A program made the translations under genes and the position numbers. A stretch of DNA of 9,008 bases, from positions 1 through 9,008 of the forward strand of contig DNOQ01000034.1 of assembly GCA_003501665.1 (NCBI GenBank). The letters are read 5' to 3'. Within the stretch, counting starts at the first letter, position 1. Every line of letters begins with the position of its first letter. This DNA is from Bacteroidales bacterium. GTDB lineage: Bacteria > Bacteroidota > Bacteroidia > Bacteroidales > VadinHA17. A model generated the notes under the pieces. That model worked only from the letters and a program-made list of their open reading frames with translations, was not told the origin of the DNA and did not search any database. Shown piece by piece: positions 1-7,028 of the stretch.

Positions 1-961
1 GAAACATCATACCATCCTGTTCGACGGGGAATTTGTAAATAATTTTGACAAATATCTGATAAGGAACCTGATATATTCGGGAGGTTTGAATCTGACTAAA
101 CGTACTGCATTATACAAGGTATATGAAGATTTAAACAGACATTGTTATGACAGGGCATTAAATGGCATTGAAATGGATGGTCTTTTCAGGTGGCATGCAA
201 GCGTACCCGGTATAACTTCATTTTTCATGAAAAAGATCCTTACGGGAGAAGATGGCAGGGCAGAACTTAATGATGTATGCAGGCTGATGACAGATGAGAA
301 TGATTTCATGGATAAGATTACCGCCGATATCGAATTCCTGAAAAAAGACCTGGGGGATATTTCAGACAGAGCCAGGCATCTCAAATATGACTTTTATTAT
401 TCAACTCCCGGTAATTTTTCGGGTGAATTTAAAGTCGCAAATCATTTTCTGGACATGAGAATACCGGGCGTTGATTATGAACTTGTAAAATTTGCATTCC
501 GGACTGAAAGTAATGCCGTGAATATTTCCGAATATCTGGTTGCTCATCCCGGTGAAACTCCTGATGAATGTTTAATTCAGGCATATGTTATAAGCAGGTC
601 AAACGGAAAGCTGGGACAGATACCTGTAAGACGTATAAGGCCGGATCTGTTAAGCATGAATCCTGGACTTTCAGTCTTCCTTTCTCATTATTATAAGGTT
701 AAGGAAAAAATAAGGTATACAATTCAGGGGAGACTACGCTTTGACCCTCCCGAAAACAATGAGGAATGGTTCATTAACTTAACTGCTAAAAATGACTTTG
801 TAAATTTCAGTGATGCTGATCTGTTAATATATACAGTAATGAAAGAAGAAGCACTCAGGAACGCCATCAGCAAAAGGGAAATGTACATGATCTATAAGAT
901 CTACCGGATTGAAATACTAAACAAACTTATTAAAAATGGCTGGCATTATGAAGGAATATGA
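1..961 (+). CDS. Asparagine-synthetase-like protein, C-terminal part (5' end outside window)
   Basis: The reading frame is open from base 2 to the TGA at 959-961, giving about 319 residues, so the gene starts upstream of the window and the TTG at 86 need not be a start. The fragment resembles the synthetase half of glutamine-dependent asparagine synthetases (AsnB family), which adenylate a carboxylate and transfer ammonia to it. Supporting matches, in order: an HH pair at the very start; LNGIEMDGLFRW (158-193) where the family has LSGEGADELFGGY; and ANHFLDMRIPGVD (437-475), matching the family pattern of E-x-R-x-P-F-L-D followed by a hydrophobic LVxFAF stretch. The glutaminase domain and the PP-loop would lie off the left edge. 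The SGEGADELFGGY motif is badly degenerate: only G, D and LF remain. The protein may therefore use another substrate or be inactive. Members of this family are common in polysaccharide clusters, often with unknown substrates. Family assignment is moderately secure; function is open. Confidence 0.6.
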   Translation, partial: KHHTILFDGEFVNNFDKYLIRNLIYSGGLNLTKRTALYKVYEDLNRHCYDRALNGIEMDGLFRWHASVPGITSFFMKKILTGEDGRAELNDVCRLMTDENDFMDKITADIEFLKKDLGDISDRARHLKYDFYYSTPGNFSGEFKVANHFLDMRIPGVDYELVKFAFRTESNAVNISEYLVAHPGETPDECLIQAYVISRSNGKLGQIPVRRIRPDLLSMNPGLSVFLSHYYKVKEKIRYTIQGRLRFDPPENNEEWFINLTAKNDFVNFSDADLLIYTVMKEEALRNAISKREMYMIYKIYRIEILNKLIKNGWHYEGI

Positions 962-973
962 ATCTGTCCTGGC

Positions 974-996
974 AATGAATTTATTCATTTATGAAT
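974..996. repeat. Two overlapping inverted repeats in the spacer before the PaaK-like gene
   Basis: AATGAAT (974-980) is followed after TT by its exact reverse complement ATTCATT (983-989). The shared arm ATTCAT (983-988) then pairs again, after TT, with ATGAAT (991-996). The two hairpins are mutually exclusive and AT-rich, so weak as RNA. They could be an operator-like DNA site or chance in AT-rich DNA. The rest of the 962-1072 spacer shows no clear promoter. TAATATTG at 1035-1042 is one mismatch from the Bacteroidota -7 consensus TAnnTTTG, but no properly spaced -33 TTTG was found. Confidence 0.4.
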
Positions 997-1072
997 GCTT
1001 TTGTAATAACCTTATCTTCAGCCGGACTTCAAATTAATATTGATAATTCAAAATCTATAAATCGGTTTATTT

Positions 1073-2398
1073 ATGAGTTTATTATATGAATCTGCTCTTT
1101 TTCTTTTTAAGAATAGACTGTACAGAGATTTAAAATCTTCATTAAAAATATCTCATGAAGACAGACAAGAGATCCTGAAATTACAGAATAATAAGTTTGT
1201 CAGACTGATAGATCACGCCAGGATTAATGTTCCTTATTATTCTCAAATCCTGAAGAATCTAAGGGATATTGATGATCTTGCCGGTATTCCGTTCCTTACG
1301 AAGAAGATCATTAAAGAAAAAGCTGATGACCTGAAGACGAAAAATCTGAAGGAAAAAGACTTCAGGAAAAATTCAACAAGCGGATCAACAGGTGAGACAA
1401 TGTATTTTTATTCCGATATGAATAACACATATGCGGAAGCCTGTGCAATTCGCGGAGATATGTTCTCGGGCTGGAACTATGGTGAGAAAAAGATCACTAT
1501 ATGGGGAGCTTTGAGAGATTTCCATGATAAACCGGGATTTAAAGCACGTATTAATCAGAAATATCTTCAGAAAAGTGAAATACTGTCTTCATTTAACATG
1601 ACAGAAAAGGATATAGATCATTATATCGATTTTATAAATAATTTCAAACCATCACTTTTAATAGGGTATCCCACCGGTCTATTACTGATAGCTGAACATA
1701 TGATCAAGTATAACAGAAAGATCACAGTTCCGCTGACTCTGGTAAGTGCCGGAGAGACTTTGTATGATTTTCAGCGTGAGATAATTGAAAAGGTGTTCGG
1801 CCATGGCGTATTTAACCGGTATGGATGCAGGGAGGTGATCCAGATCGCCAGTGAATGTGAAGCACATAACGGGCTTCATATAAGCGCAGATCATCTTATA
1901 GCAGAGGTTGTTAATGAAAAAGGGGAGCCTGCATCGCCGGGAGAAGCAGGTGAAATTATTGTAACTGACCTTGACAATTATGCCTTCCCTTTTATCAGGT
2001 ATAAAATAGGTGATATAGGTATATTGAAGGATCCTGATTACAGGTGCAGCTGTGGAGTTAACCTTCCCATGCTTGAAAGAGTTGAGGGGAGAACAATGGA
2101 TGTGATCGTGGGTACAAACGGTAACAGGGTTACCGGAACTTTCTGGACACTCTTTTTCAGACATAATTTTAAAGGAATTGAAAAATTCCAGGTAATACAG
2201 GAAACCTCAAATCAGATAAATATCTGGTTCGAAATAAATGAGTCTTATAACAACAGAGATAATGAGACTATAATTAATGAGATAAAAAAATTGCTGGGTG
2301 ATGATTTACAAATAGAAATTCATGTTGTTGATGAAATAAGCAAAACAGCAACAGGTAAACACAGGTGGATTATTTCAAAAGTATCACCATATGCCTGA
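1073..2398 (+). CDS. PaaK/CapK-like adenylate-forming enzyme (phenylacetate-CoA ligase family)
   Basis: This 441-residue protein is full length for the PaaK / coenzyme F390 synthetase family, whose members activate a carboxylic acid as an acyl-adenylate with ATP and usually pass it to a thiol. Visible motifs: the AMP-binding P-loop-like STSGSTGE at residues 101-108; SAGE at 225-228; NRYGCRE at 248-254; an EC...GLH segment at 261-269; RYKIGDIG at 309-316, carrying the ribose-binding Asp; CSCG plus a downstream EGR at 325-340; and a C-terminal TGKHR at 427-431 with the likely catalytic Lys. In polysaccharide loci such proteins are annotated CapK-like and their substrates are generally unknown. 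True phenylacetate catabolism is unlikely because no paa genes are nearby. The ATG has no Shine-Dalgarno sequence but follows an A/T-rich leader. Its last 8 bases overlap the next gene, suggesting translational coupling. A decorating role for the glycan is inference. Confidence 0.88.
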   Translation: MSLLYESALFLFKNRLYRDLKSSLKISHEDRQEILKLQNNKFVRLIDHARINVPYYSQILKNLRDIDDLAGIPFLTKKIIKEKADDLKTKNLKEKDFRKNSTSGSTGETMYFYSDMNNTYAEACAIRGDMFSGWNYGEKKITIWGALRDFHDKPGFKARINQKYLQKSEILSSFNMTEKDIDHYIDFINNFKPSLLIGYPTGLLLIAEHMIKYNRKITVPLTLVSAGETLYDFQREIIEKVFGHGVFNRYGCREVIQIASECEAHNGLHISADHLIAEVVNEKGEPASPGEAGEIIVTDLDNYAFPFIRYKIGDIGILKDPDYRCSCGVNLPMLERVEGRTMDVIVGTNGNRVTGTFWTLFFRHNFKGIEKFQVIQETSNQINIWFEINESYNNRDNETIINEIKKLLGDDLQIEIHVVDEISKTATGKHRWIISKVSPYA

Positions 2399-3500
2399 AA
2401 AATATAACCGGAAACAGATAACTTGCGTCTTTGGGGCTATTTATCCTCATGTTACAGGAGGTGCCGAGATATTTAATTACTTTTTGCTCAAGGAGATATC
2501 AAAAAACAATAAAATCATTTTAATAAGTGAGAATGATCCGGATATCGAAGGAGTAGTGTTCAGGAAATTACGGAAGAGAGAACCTGTAAGACTGTTTTAT
2601 CCTTTTCAGTTATTCATTTTATTATGTAAATACAGTCGTAAATCAGATTCTATATATACTTCATTCATGAGGGCTCCCTGGTTTATCTTTTTCCCTCTGA
2701 CTCTGTTTTCAATCCTCCGGAAAGTGCCATATTCATTTACGATTCACGGAGGAGGAATGATGAAATGGAAATTTAAACTTCCTTTCAATATATTTTTTAA
2801 GCGGGCAAAAGCAATAACCGGTGTTTCACACAGGATCTGCGAGGAATATAAAAACAGAACCGGTTTAAACATCCGGTATTTACCTCCCTTAATTCCTTTT
2901 CTTTCCACAAAATTGTCCCGCGAAGCTTTACGAATTAAATACAACTTGCCCGTTGATACTAATGTAATACTGTTTGTCGGCTCACTTAAACCCCTGAAAA
3001 ATCCTGTAAACATATTAAAAGCCCTGTTTCTGATTGGTAAAGATTTTATTGAAGAACACAGAATAAGACTTATTTATGCAGGAGACGGTATATTGAAAAA
3101 AGAAATTAATGATAACGCCATTAGGGGGAATATATCAGATTTTGTTTCTATCCCCGGATATGTGCCTCTGGAATCAATTCATGAGATGTATTCACTGGCG
3201 GATCTATACGTTATATGCTCTGATTTTGAAGGGACTCCGATTGCCTTGCTTGAAGCCATGTTCAATTCACTCCCAATTGTTGCGTCTGATGCTCCGGGAA
3301 TCAATAACTTTCTTGTAAATAACGAAACTGCAATACTATATAAGACCGACGACATTGATATGCTTGCAGAAGGAGTAAAAATGTTGTTAACCAACCCTGC
3401 AAAACGGAATTACATCCGGAAGAATGCAAAAATGTATTATGATGAACATTTCGACTATCACAGCATAGCAAATGAATATACAGATCTGATCGTCTCATGA
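2391..3500 (+). CDS. Glycosyltransferase family 4 (GT-B fold), first of four
   Basis: This 369-residue cytoplasmic retaining GT-B glycosyltransferase probably transfers a sugar from a nucleotide-sugar donor to a lipid-linked acceptor. The N-terminal acceptor domain has the glycine loop VTGGAE at residues 21-26 and TIHGGG at 117-122. The C-terminal donor domain opens with FVGSLKPLKN at 195-204, where K203 is the likely donor-phosphate contact. It continues with YAGDG at 229-233 and IPGYVP at 254-259. The GT4 EX7E motif is intact, with E280 and E288 in FEGTPIALLE, and is followed by LPIVASDAPG. A hydrophobic, aromatic stretch around residues 92-110 may help membrane association. The ATG lies inside the end of the PaaK-like gene (8-nt overlap), and the stop overlaps the deacetylase start. 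Donor and acceptor cannot be read from the sequence. Confidence 0.92.
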   Translation: MPEKYNRKQITCVFGAIYPHVTGGAEIFNYFLLKEISKNNKIILISENDPDIEGVVFRKLRKREPVRLFYPFQLFILLCKYSRKSDSIYTSFMRAPWFIFFPLTLFSILRKVPYSFTIHGGGMMKWKFKLPFNIFFKRAKAITGVSHRICEEYKNRTGLNIRYLPPLIPFLSTKLSREALRIKYNLPVDTNVILFVGSLKPLKNPVNILKALFLIGKDFIEEHRIRLIYAGDGILKKEINDNAIRGNISDFVSIPGYVPLESIHEMYSLADLYVICSDFEGTPIALLEAMFNSLPIVASDAPGINNFLVNNETAILYKTDDIDMLAEGVKMLLTNPAKRNYIRKNAKMYYDEHFDYHSIANEYTDLIVS

Positions 3501-4705
3501 TTTTACAGAATTCAAAACCGGTTCCGGTACTGATGTATCACAGTGTTGGTATACCGGAAAAACGGTGGCACTGGAATTACCTTACATGTCCCTGGGAATT
3601 ATTTGAGGACCAGCTGAAAACGTTGAGAAAGAAAGGATTTGAAAGCATATCACTTTCACAACTGTATGACTATATTTTTCATTCTGCTCCAATTCCTTCA
3701 AGATCAATAGTATTCACTTTCGATGACGGTTATCTCGATAACTGGGTCTTTGCTTATCCGCTTCTGAAAAAGTATGGTTTTCATGGAACTGTTTATGTTA
3801 ATCCTGAATTTGTTGACCAAAATGGAGGAATGAGAAAAAGACTGGATCAGACAAATGATATTTCTTCATTGAAAACAACGGGATTTTTGTCGTGGGATGA
3901 AATGAGGGAGATGGAAAGGGATGGAATAATGTTCATTGAAAGTCATGCAATGACCCATACCTGGTACCCCAAATCAGACAGGATAATTGACTATCGTCAT
4001 CCCGGAGATGGTTATATCTGGATGACATGGAATAATAATTCTCACTTGAAATACAGGTTACAGACAGATGATGAAACACTTATTAAATATGGAGAACCGG
4101 TTTATGAACACGAAAAGAGCTTATCGGGTAAAAGGTTCTACCCCGATACAGGTTTAGGCGATCATCTGTGTAATTACATAATAAGAAACGGAGGCAAGTC
4201 ATTTTTCAATGATGATTCCTGGAAAAGCAGGCTTGATGAGGAAGTAAGAAACTATAAGACTCATAATATCCTTAAGGAGAGGTATGAAACAGAAGAAGAA
4301 TATAATAGCAGGATAATTGATGAGTTAACTGAGGCTAAAGCTGTTATTGAAAGGAATCTCAATAAAAAAGTACTGTTTCATTGCTGGCCAGGCGGAAGTG
4401 CAACAAAAAAAGGGATGGAAATATCGGACAGTATAGGATTCAAATTATCTAATACGGCAAATGATATCAGAGAGATCAGATATCAGATTAAAAATAACAG
4501 TGAGATTAAAATTAACAGGATTAACAGGTTTGTTCCTGTAGCTTACTGGGATAATAAATCCTGTACAAGGTATTCAAATGGCAGACTCTTAATGCTTCAA
4601 ATCAATTCTTTTACCGGTAAAAGTATTTCTTCGCTCATTTCGAAGATCATTCTTCATGTTATAAAATATTTATTACGCCTTAAATATCGGAATGTATCTG
4701 TCTGA
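3497..4705 (+). CDS. Polysaccharide deacetylase (NodB/CE4-like) with large internal insert
   Basis: This 402-residue protein has NodB homology: PVLMYHSV at residues 9-16; motif 1 TFDDGY at 74-79, with D76 the candidate catalytic base and D77 the metal ligand; and motif 2 HAMTH at 150-154 (H-x3-H metal ligands, Ala in place of the usual Ser/Thr). The equivalent of motif 3 appears to be CWPGG at 296-300, lacking the usual Arg. About 140 residues (155-295) separate motifs 2 and 3, far more than in a minimal NodB domain. I recall other exopolysaccharide-locus deacetylases with this layout but no characterised one. There is no N-terminal signal peptide, so it should act in the cytoplasm. Residues 376-399 form a basic, hydrophobic C-terminal helix that could bind the inner membrane. 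It starts in an ATGA overlap with the preceding glycosyltransferase. Likely role: N- or O-deacetylation of a lipid-linked sugar intermediate (inference). Confidence 0.85.
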   Translation: MILQNSKPVPVLMYHSVGIPEKRWHWNYLTCPWELFEDQLKTLRKKGFESISLSQLYDYIFHSAPIPSRSIVFTFDDGYLDNWVFAYPLLKKYGFHGTVYVNPEFVDQNGGMRKRLDQTNDISSLKTTGFLSWDEMREMERDGIMFIESHAMTHTWYPKSDRIIDYRHPGDGYIWMTWNNNSHLKYRLQTDDETLIKYGEPVYEHEKSLSGKRFYPDTGLGDHLCNYIIRNGGKSFFNDDSWKSRLDEEVRNYKTHNILKERYETEEEYNSRIIDELTEAKAVIERNLNKKVLFHCWPGGSATKKGMEISDSIGFKLSNTANDIREIRYQIKNNSEIKINRINRFVPVAYWDNKSCTRYSNGRLLMLQINSFTGKSISSLISKIILHVIKYLLRLKYRNVSV

Positions 4706-4719
4706 AGTACAGGTATTAT

Positions 4720-5817
4720 ATGAGAATACTTTTTATAATCAATACTTTAGGTACCGGAGGCAAGGAAAGGAGACTGACAGAACTGCTCAGGGTACTTAAA
4801 TCGCGCAATGAAACGGATTTTATCCTTGTGACTATGAGCCGGGATGTTCATTATAAAGAGTTGTTCGACATTGGAATAGATATCCGTTATTTACTGAGGG
4901 GAACAAAAAAAGATATTTCCATATTCCGCAAATTATATAATCTGTGCAGGGAATATGATCCCGATATACTACACTGCTGGGATAGTATGTCGGCAATATA
5001 CAGCGCGGGGATCTGCAGGCTGCTGCAGATAATATTTATTAATGGAATGGTTACAAATGCTCCTGCCCGTCAGAATATTTTTAATAAACACTGGTTAAGG
5101 GCAAGGCTGACATTCCCTCTGGCTGATTATATCATAGGAAATTCAAATGCAGGATTAAAAGCATACCGGGCTCCTGAAAGAAAGAGCAGGACGATTTACA
5201 ATGGTTTCAATTTTGACCGGATCAAACACCTTGTCCCACGCGATGTTATTAAACGGGAATTACAGCCGGGTGAATCCGTGCTGGTAGGTATGGTAGCTTC
5301 TCATTCAGTGAATAAGGATTATAAAACATTTATTGAAGCGGCACAGAAGCTGTTAATGAAAAGGAGGGATATTATTTTTCTTGCCATAGGTAAGGATACC
5401 GATTCGGATGATTTACGAAGACATATAAATCAACAATTTACCGGTAACTTCAGGTTACTTGGGATTAAAACCGGAGTGGAATCCTATATAAATGTTTTGG
5501 ACATTTGCGTATTATCCACTTTTACAGAGGGGATATCGAATTCAGTTCTTGAATATATGGCACTCGGGAAACCTGTTATTGCATCTTCCGGCGGAGGTAC
5601 CGGTGAATTGATCATAATGGATAAAACCGGCTTTCTGGTAAATCCATCAGACGCTGATGATCTGGCTGCGAAAATTGATATCCTTATAAATGATCCCGTT
5701 TTAAGAGATGAAATGGGATCAGAAGGTAAAAAACGGGTAGAGGATTTTTTTTCAGTTAAGCAGATGGTTGAAAATTACCTCGATCTTTATGCATCTCTGT
5801 TAATCAGCCGGATATAA
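4720..5817 (+). CDS. Glycosyltransferase family 4, second of four
   Basis: This 365-residue GT-B glycosyltransferase has the N-terminal β-strand and glycine loop FIINTLGTGGKERR at residues 5-18, typical of GT4 enzymes with a GGxER loop. HCWD at 85-88 and IYNGFNFDRI at 159-168 mark the end of the acceptor domain. The donor domain starts near VGMVASHSVNKDYKTF (189-204), with K199 and K202 as candidate phosphate contacts. The EX7E motif is present as E270 and E278 in TEGISNSVLE, followed by GKPVIASSGGGTGE. It begins 14 nt after the deacetylase stop with no Shine-Dalgarno sequence, consistent with the same transcript. Followed by a 74-nt gap. Sugar specificity is unknown. Confidence 0.92.
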   Translation: MRILFIINTLGTGGKERRLTELLRVLKSRNETDFILVTMSRDVHYKELFDIGIDIRYLLRGTKKDISIFRKLYNLCREYDPDILHCWDSMSAIYSAGICRLLQIIFINGMVTNAPARQNIFNKHWLRARLTFPLADYIIGNSNAGLKAYRAPERKSRTIYNGFNFDRIKHLVPRDVIKRELQPGESVLVGMVASHSVNKDYKTFIEAAQKLLMKRRDIIFLAIGKDTDSDDLRRHINQQFTGNFRLLGIKTGVESYINVLDICVLSTFTEGISNSVLEYMALGKPVIASSGGGTGELIIMDKTGFLVNPSDADDLAAKIDILINDPVLRDEMGSEGKKRVEDFFSVKQMVENYLDLYASLLISRI

Positions 5818-5891
5818 TGACCTGTTAGTAATGCTCTTTTAGTCCGATAAAGTCCGGATCCTTATGATGAGTTATCTGTTTTAAGCGTAAT

Positions 5892-7028
5892 ATGAAGAGG
5901 ACAGCCATTATTTCCCTCACTGATTTTAATAACTGGAACAATAAACACTCTCTGAGTATGGGAGGTGCGGCTGGTGTTATTAAAAGTATTCTGCCTTACC
6001 TCACTGCCGGTAAGATCTATCTGATGGGCATAACGCCGGATAAAGATCAGTTACATAAGGAAATAAAGGTTAATGACAAAATCAGTATTGTACCTGTTGT
6101 ATATCTTCCCGTCAAAACCGGAATACCTGTAAGGATTTTCGCATTTATATACGGAAGGAAAATTAATCGCATTCTGAATAATTTTAAAATTGATTCAGTC
6201 TATACACACTCAGAGGAAATATCTTACTGGATCAAACCAGGCATTACTGTTCTTTATCATATGCATGGTTCAGCCAATGCACTGGTAAAATCCAGGAATC
6301 TGATATTCCGCAACAGGTATCTGCAGAAATACTGGGAATCTGTAAGGAAGAAGAATATACAGAAAGCGTCTGAAATTATTGCCATTGATCCGCTCTGTCT
6401 TGAGATAACAAGAAAAGAAGGCGCTGAAAGCAGGACTATATTAATTCCCAACTTTGTCGATACCGGAGTGTTTTATATTGATGATACACCTTGCAGTTTA
6501 CTGGAAAATATAAATGAGAAGATACTTCTGTTCGTTGGCAAGCTCGAAGAGGTAAAGGGACTGGAATTATTTGTTGACACATTGATAGAACTGGACCGGA
6601 GGGATCCCGGTACATGGAAAGGAGTTCTGGTAGGCCGGGGTACTTATGAATCCGTCCTGAGAGATTATATCAAAGCTAAATCGGCAGATCATTTGTTCCA
6701 TTTTGCCGGTCCGGTTTTTGACCAGGCTGAACTCAGAAATATCTATAACCGCGCTTCGGTATTGATGCTATCCTCATATTTTGAGGGGATCCCGATGGTA
6801 ATACTGGAATCTCTGGCATGCGGGACCCCGGTAATATCAACAGATACAGGAGGTATTAAAACTCTGATTTCGGACAATAAAACGTGCTTCGTAATTGAAG
6901 GGAGAGATCCGGTTGTATTTGCCGGGAAAATAATGACAGTAGACCAGTATCAGAAGCATATACCGGCGGAATTTAATTTTTCTTCTGCCAGAGCATCTCT
7001 TATTATAAATCAGATATTGAATAATTGA
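5892..7028 (+). CDS. Glycosyltransferase family 4, third of four
   Basis: This 378-residue GT-B glycosyltransferase shows LSMGGAAG at residues 21-28 as the N-terminal glycine loop, HMHGSAN at 123-129 as the acceptor-side His motif, and IPNFVDTGVF at 185-194 at the domain junction. The donor domain begins with FVGKLEEVKG at 214-223 (K217 and K222). EX7E is intact, with E298 and E306 in FEGIPMVILE, followed by CGTPVISTDTGG. The C-terminal tail after residue 345 is short compared with its neighbours. The ATG at 5892 is the only plausible start: an in-frame TGA lies at 5868-5870 with no other start between. Its TGA overlaps the start of the next gene. The 74-nt gap before it is the longest between complete genes here and holds a near-repeat AGTCCGAT (5841-5848) / AGTCCGGAT (5851-5859) but no recognisable promoter. 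Confidence 0.92.
   Translation: MKRTAIISLTDFNNWNNKHSLSMGGAAGVIKSILPYLTAGKIYLMGITPDKDQLHKEIKVNDKISIVPVVYLPVKTGIPVRIFAFIYGRKINRILNNFKIDSVYTHSEEISYWIKPGITVLYHMHGSANALVKSRNLIFRNRYLQKYWESVRKKNIQKASEIIAIDPLCLEITRKEGAESRTILIPNFVDTGVFYIDDTPCSLLENINEKILLFVGKLEEVKGLELFVDTLIELDRRDPGTWKGVLVGRGTYESVLRDYIKAKSADHLFHFAGPVFDQAELRNIYNRASVLMLSSYFEGIPMVILESLACGTPVISTDTGGIKTLISDNKTCFVIEGRDPVVFAGKIMTVDQYQKHIPAEFNFSSARASLIINQILNN

Noticed and set aside
86..88. TTG as the start codon of the first gene
   Set aside because: The frame is open back to base 2 and the upstream residues fit the asparagine-synthetase family, so the gene is truncated by the window rather than starting here.
77..97. SGGLN in the first gene, resembling the SGGxDS PP-loop of ATP pyrophosphatases
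   Set aside because: It lies only about 25 residues before the GIEMDGLF motif and after the HH pair. In asparagine synthetases the PP-loop comes well before HH, so this is the D-E-P region by position and the similarity is chance.
1035..1042. TAATATTG as a Bacteroidota -7 promoter element
   Set aside because: It has one mismatch to TAnnTTTG and no -33 TTTG at the right spacing. Such octamers are expected by chance in AT-rich spacers.
1682..2164. 160-codon open frame on the minus strand inside the PaaK-like gene
   Set aside because: It lies entirely within a gene with strong family motifs, and its translation shows no recognisable domain or usual composition. It is an antisense shadow.
5841..5859. 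AGTCCGAT / AGTCCGGAT near-repeat in the 74-nt gap, considered as a regulatory site
   Set aside because: It is only two short imperfect copies in direct orientation, with no associated promoter elements. It is too weak to call a feature.
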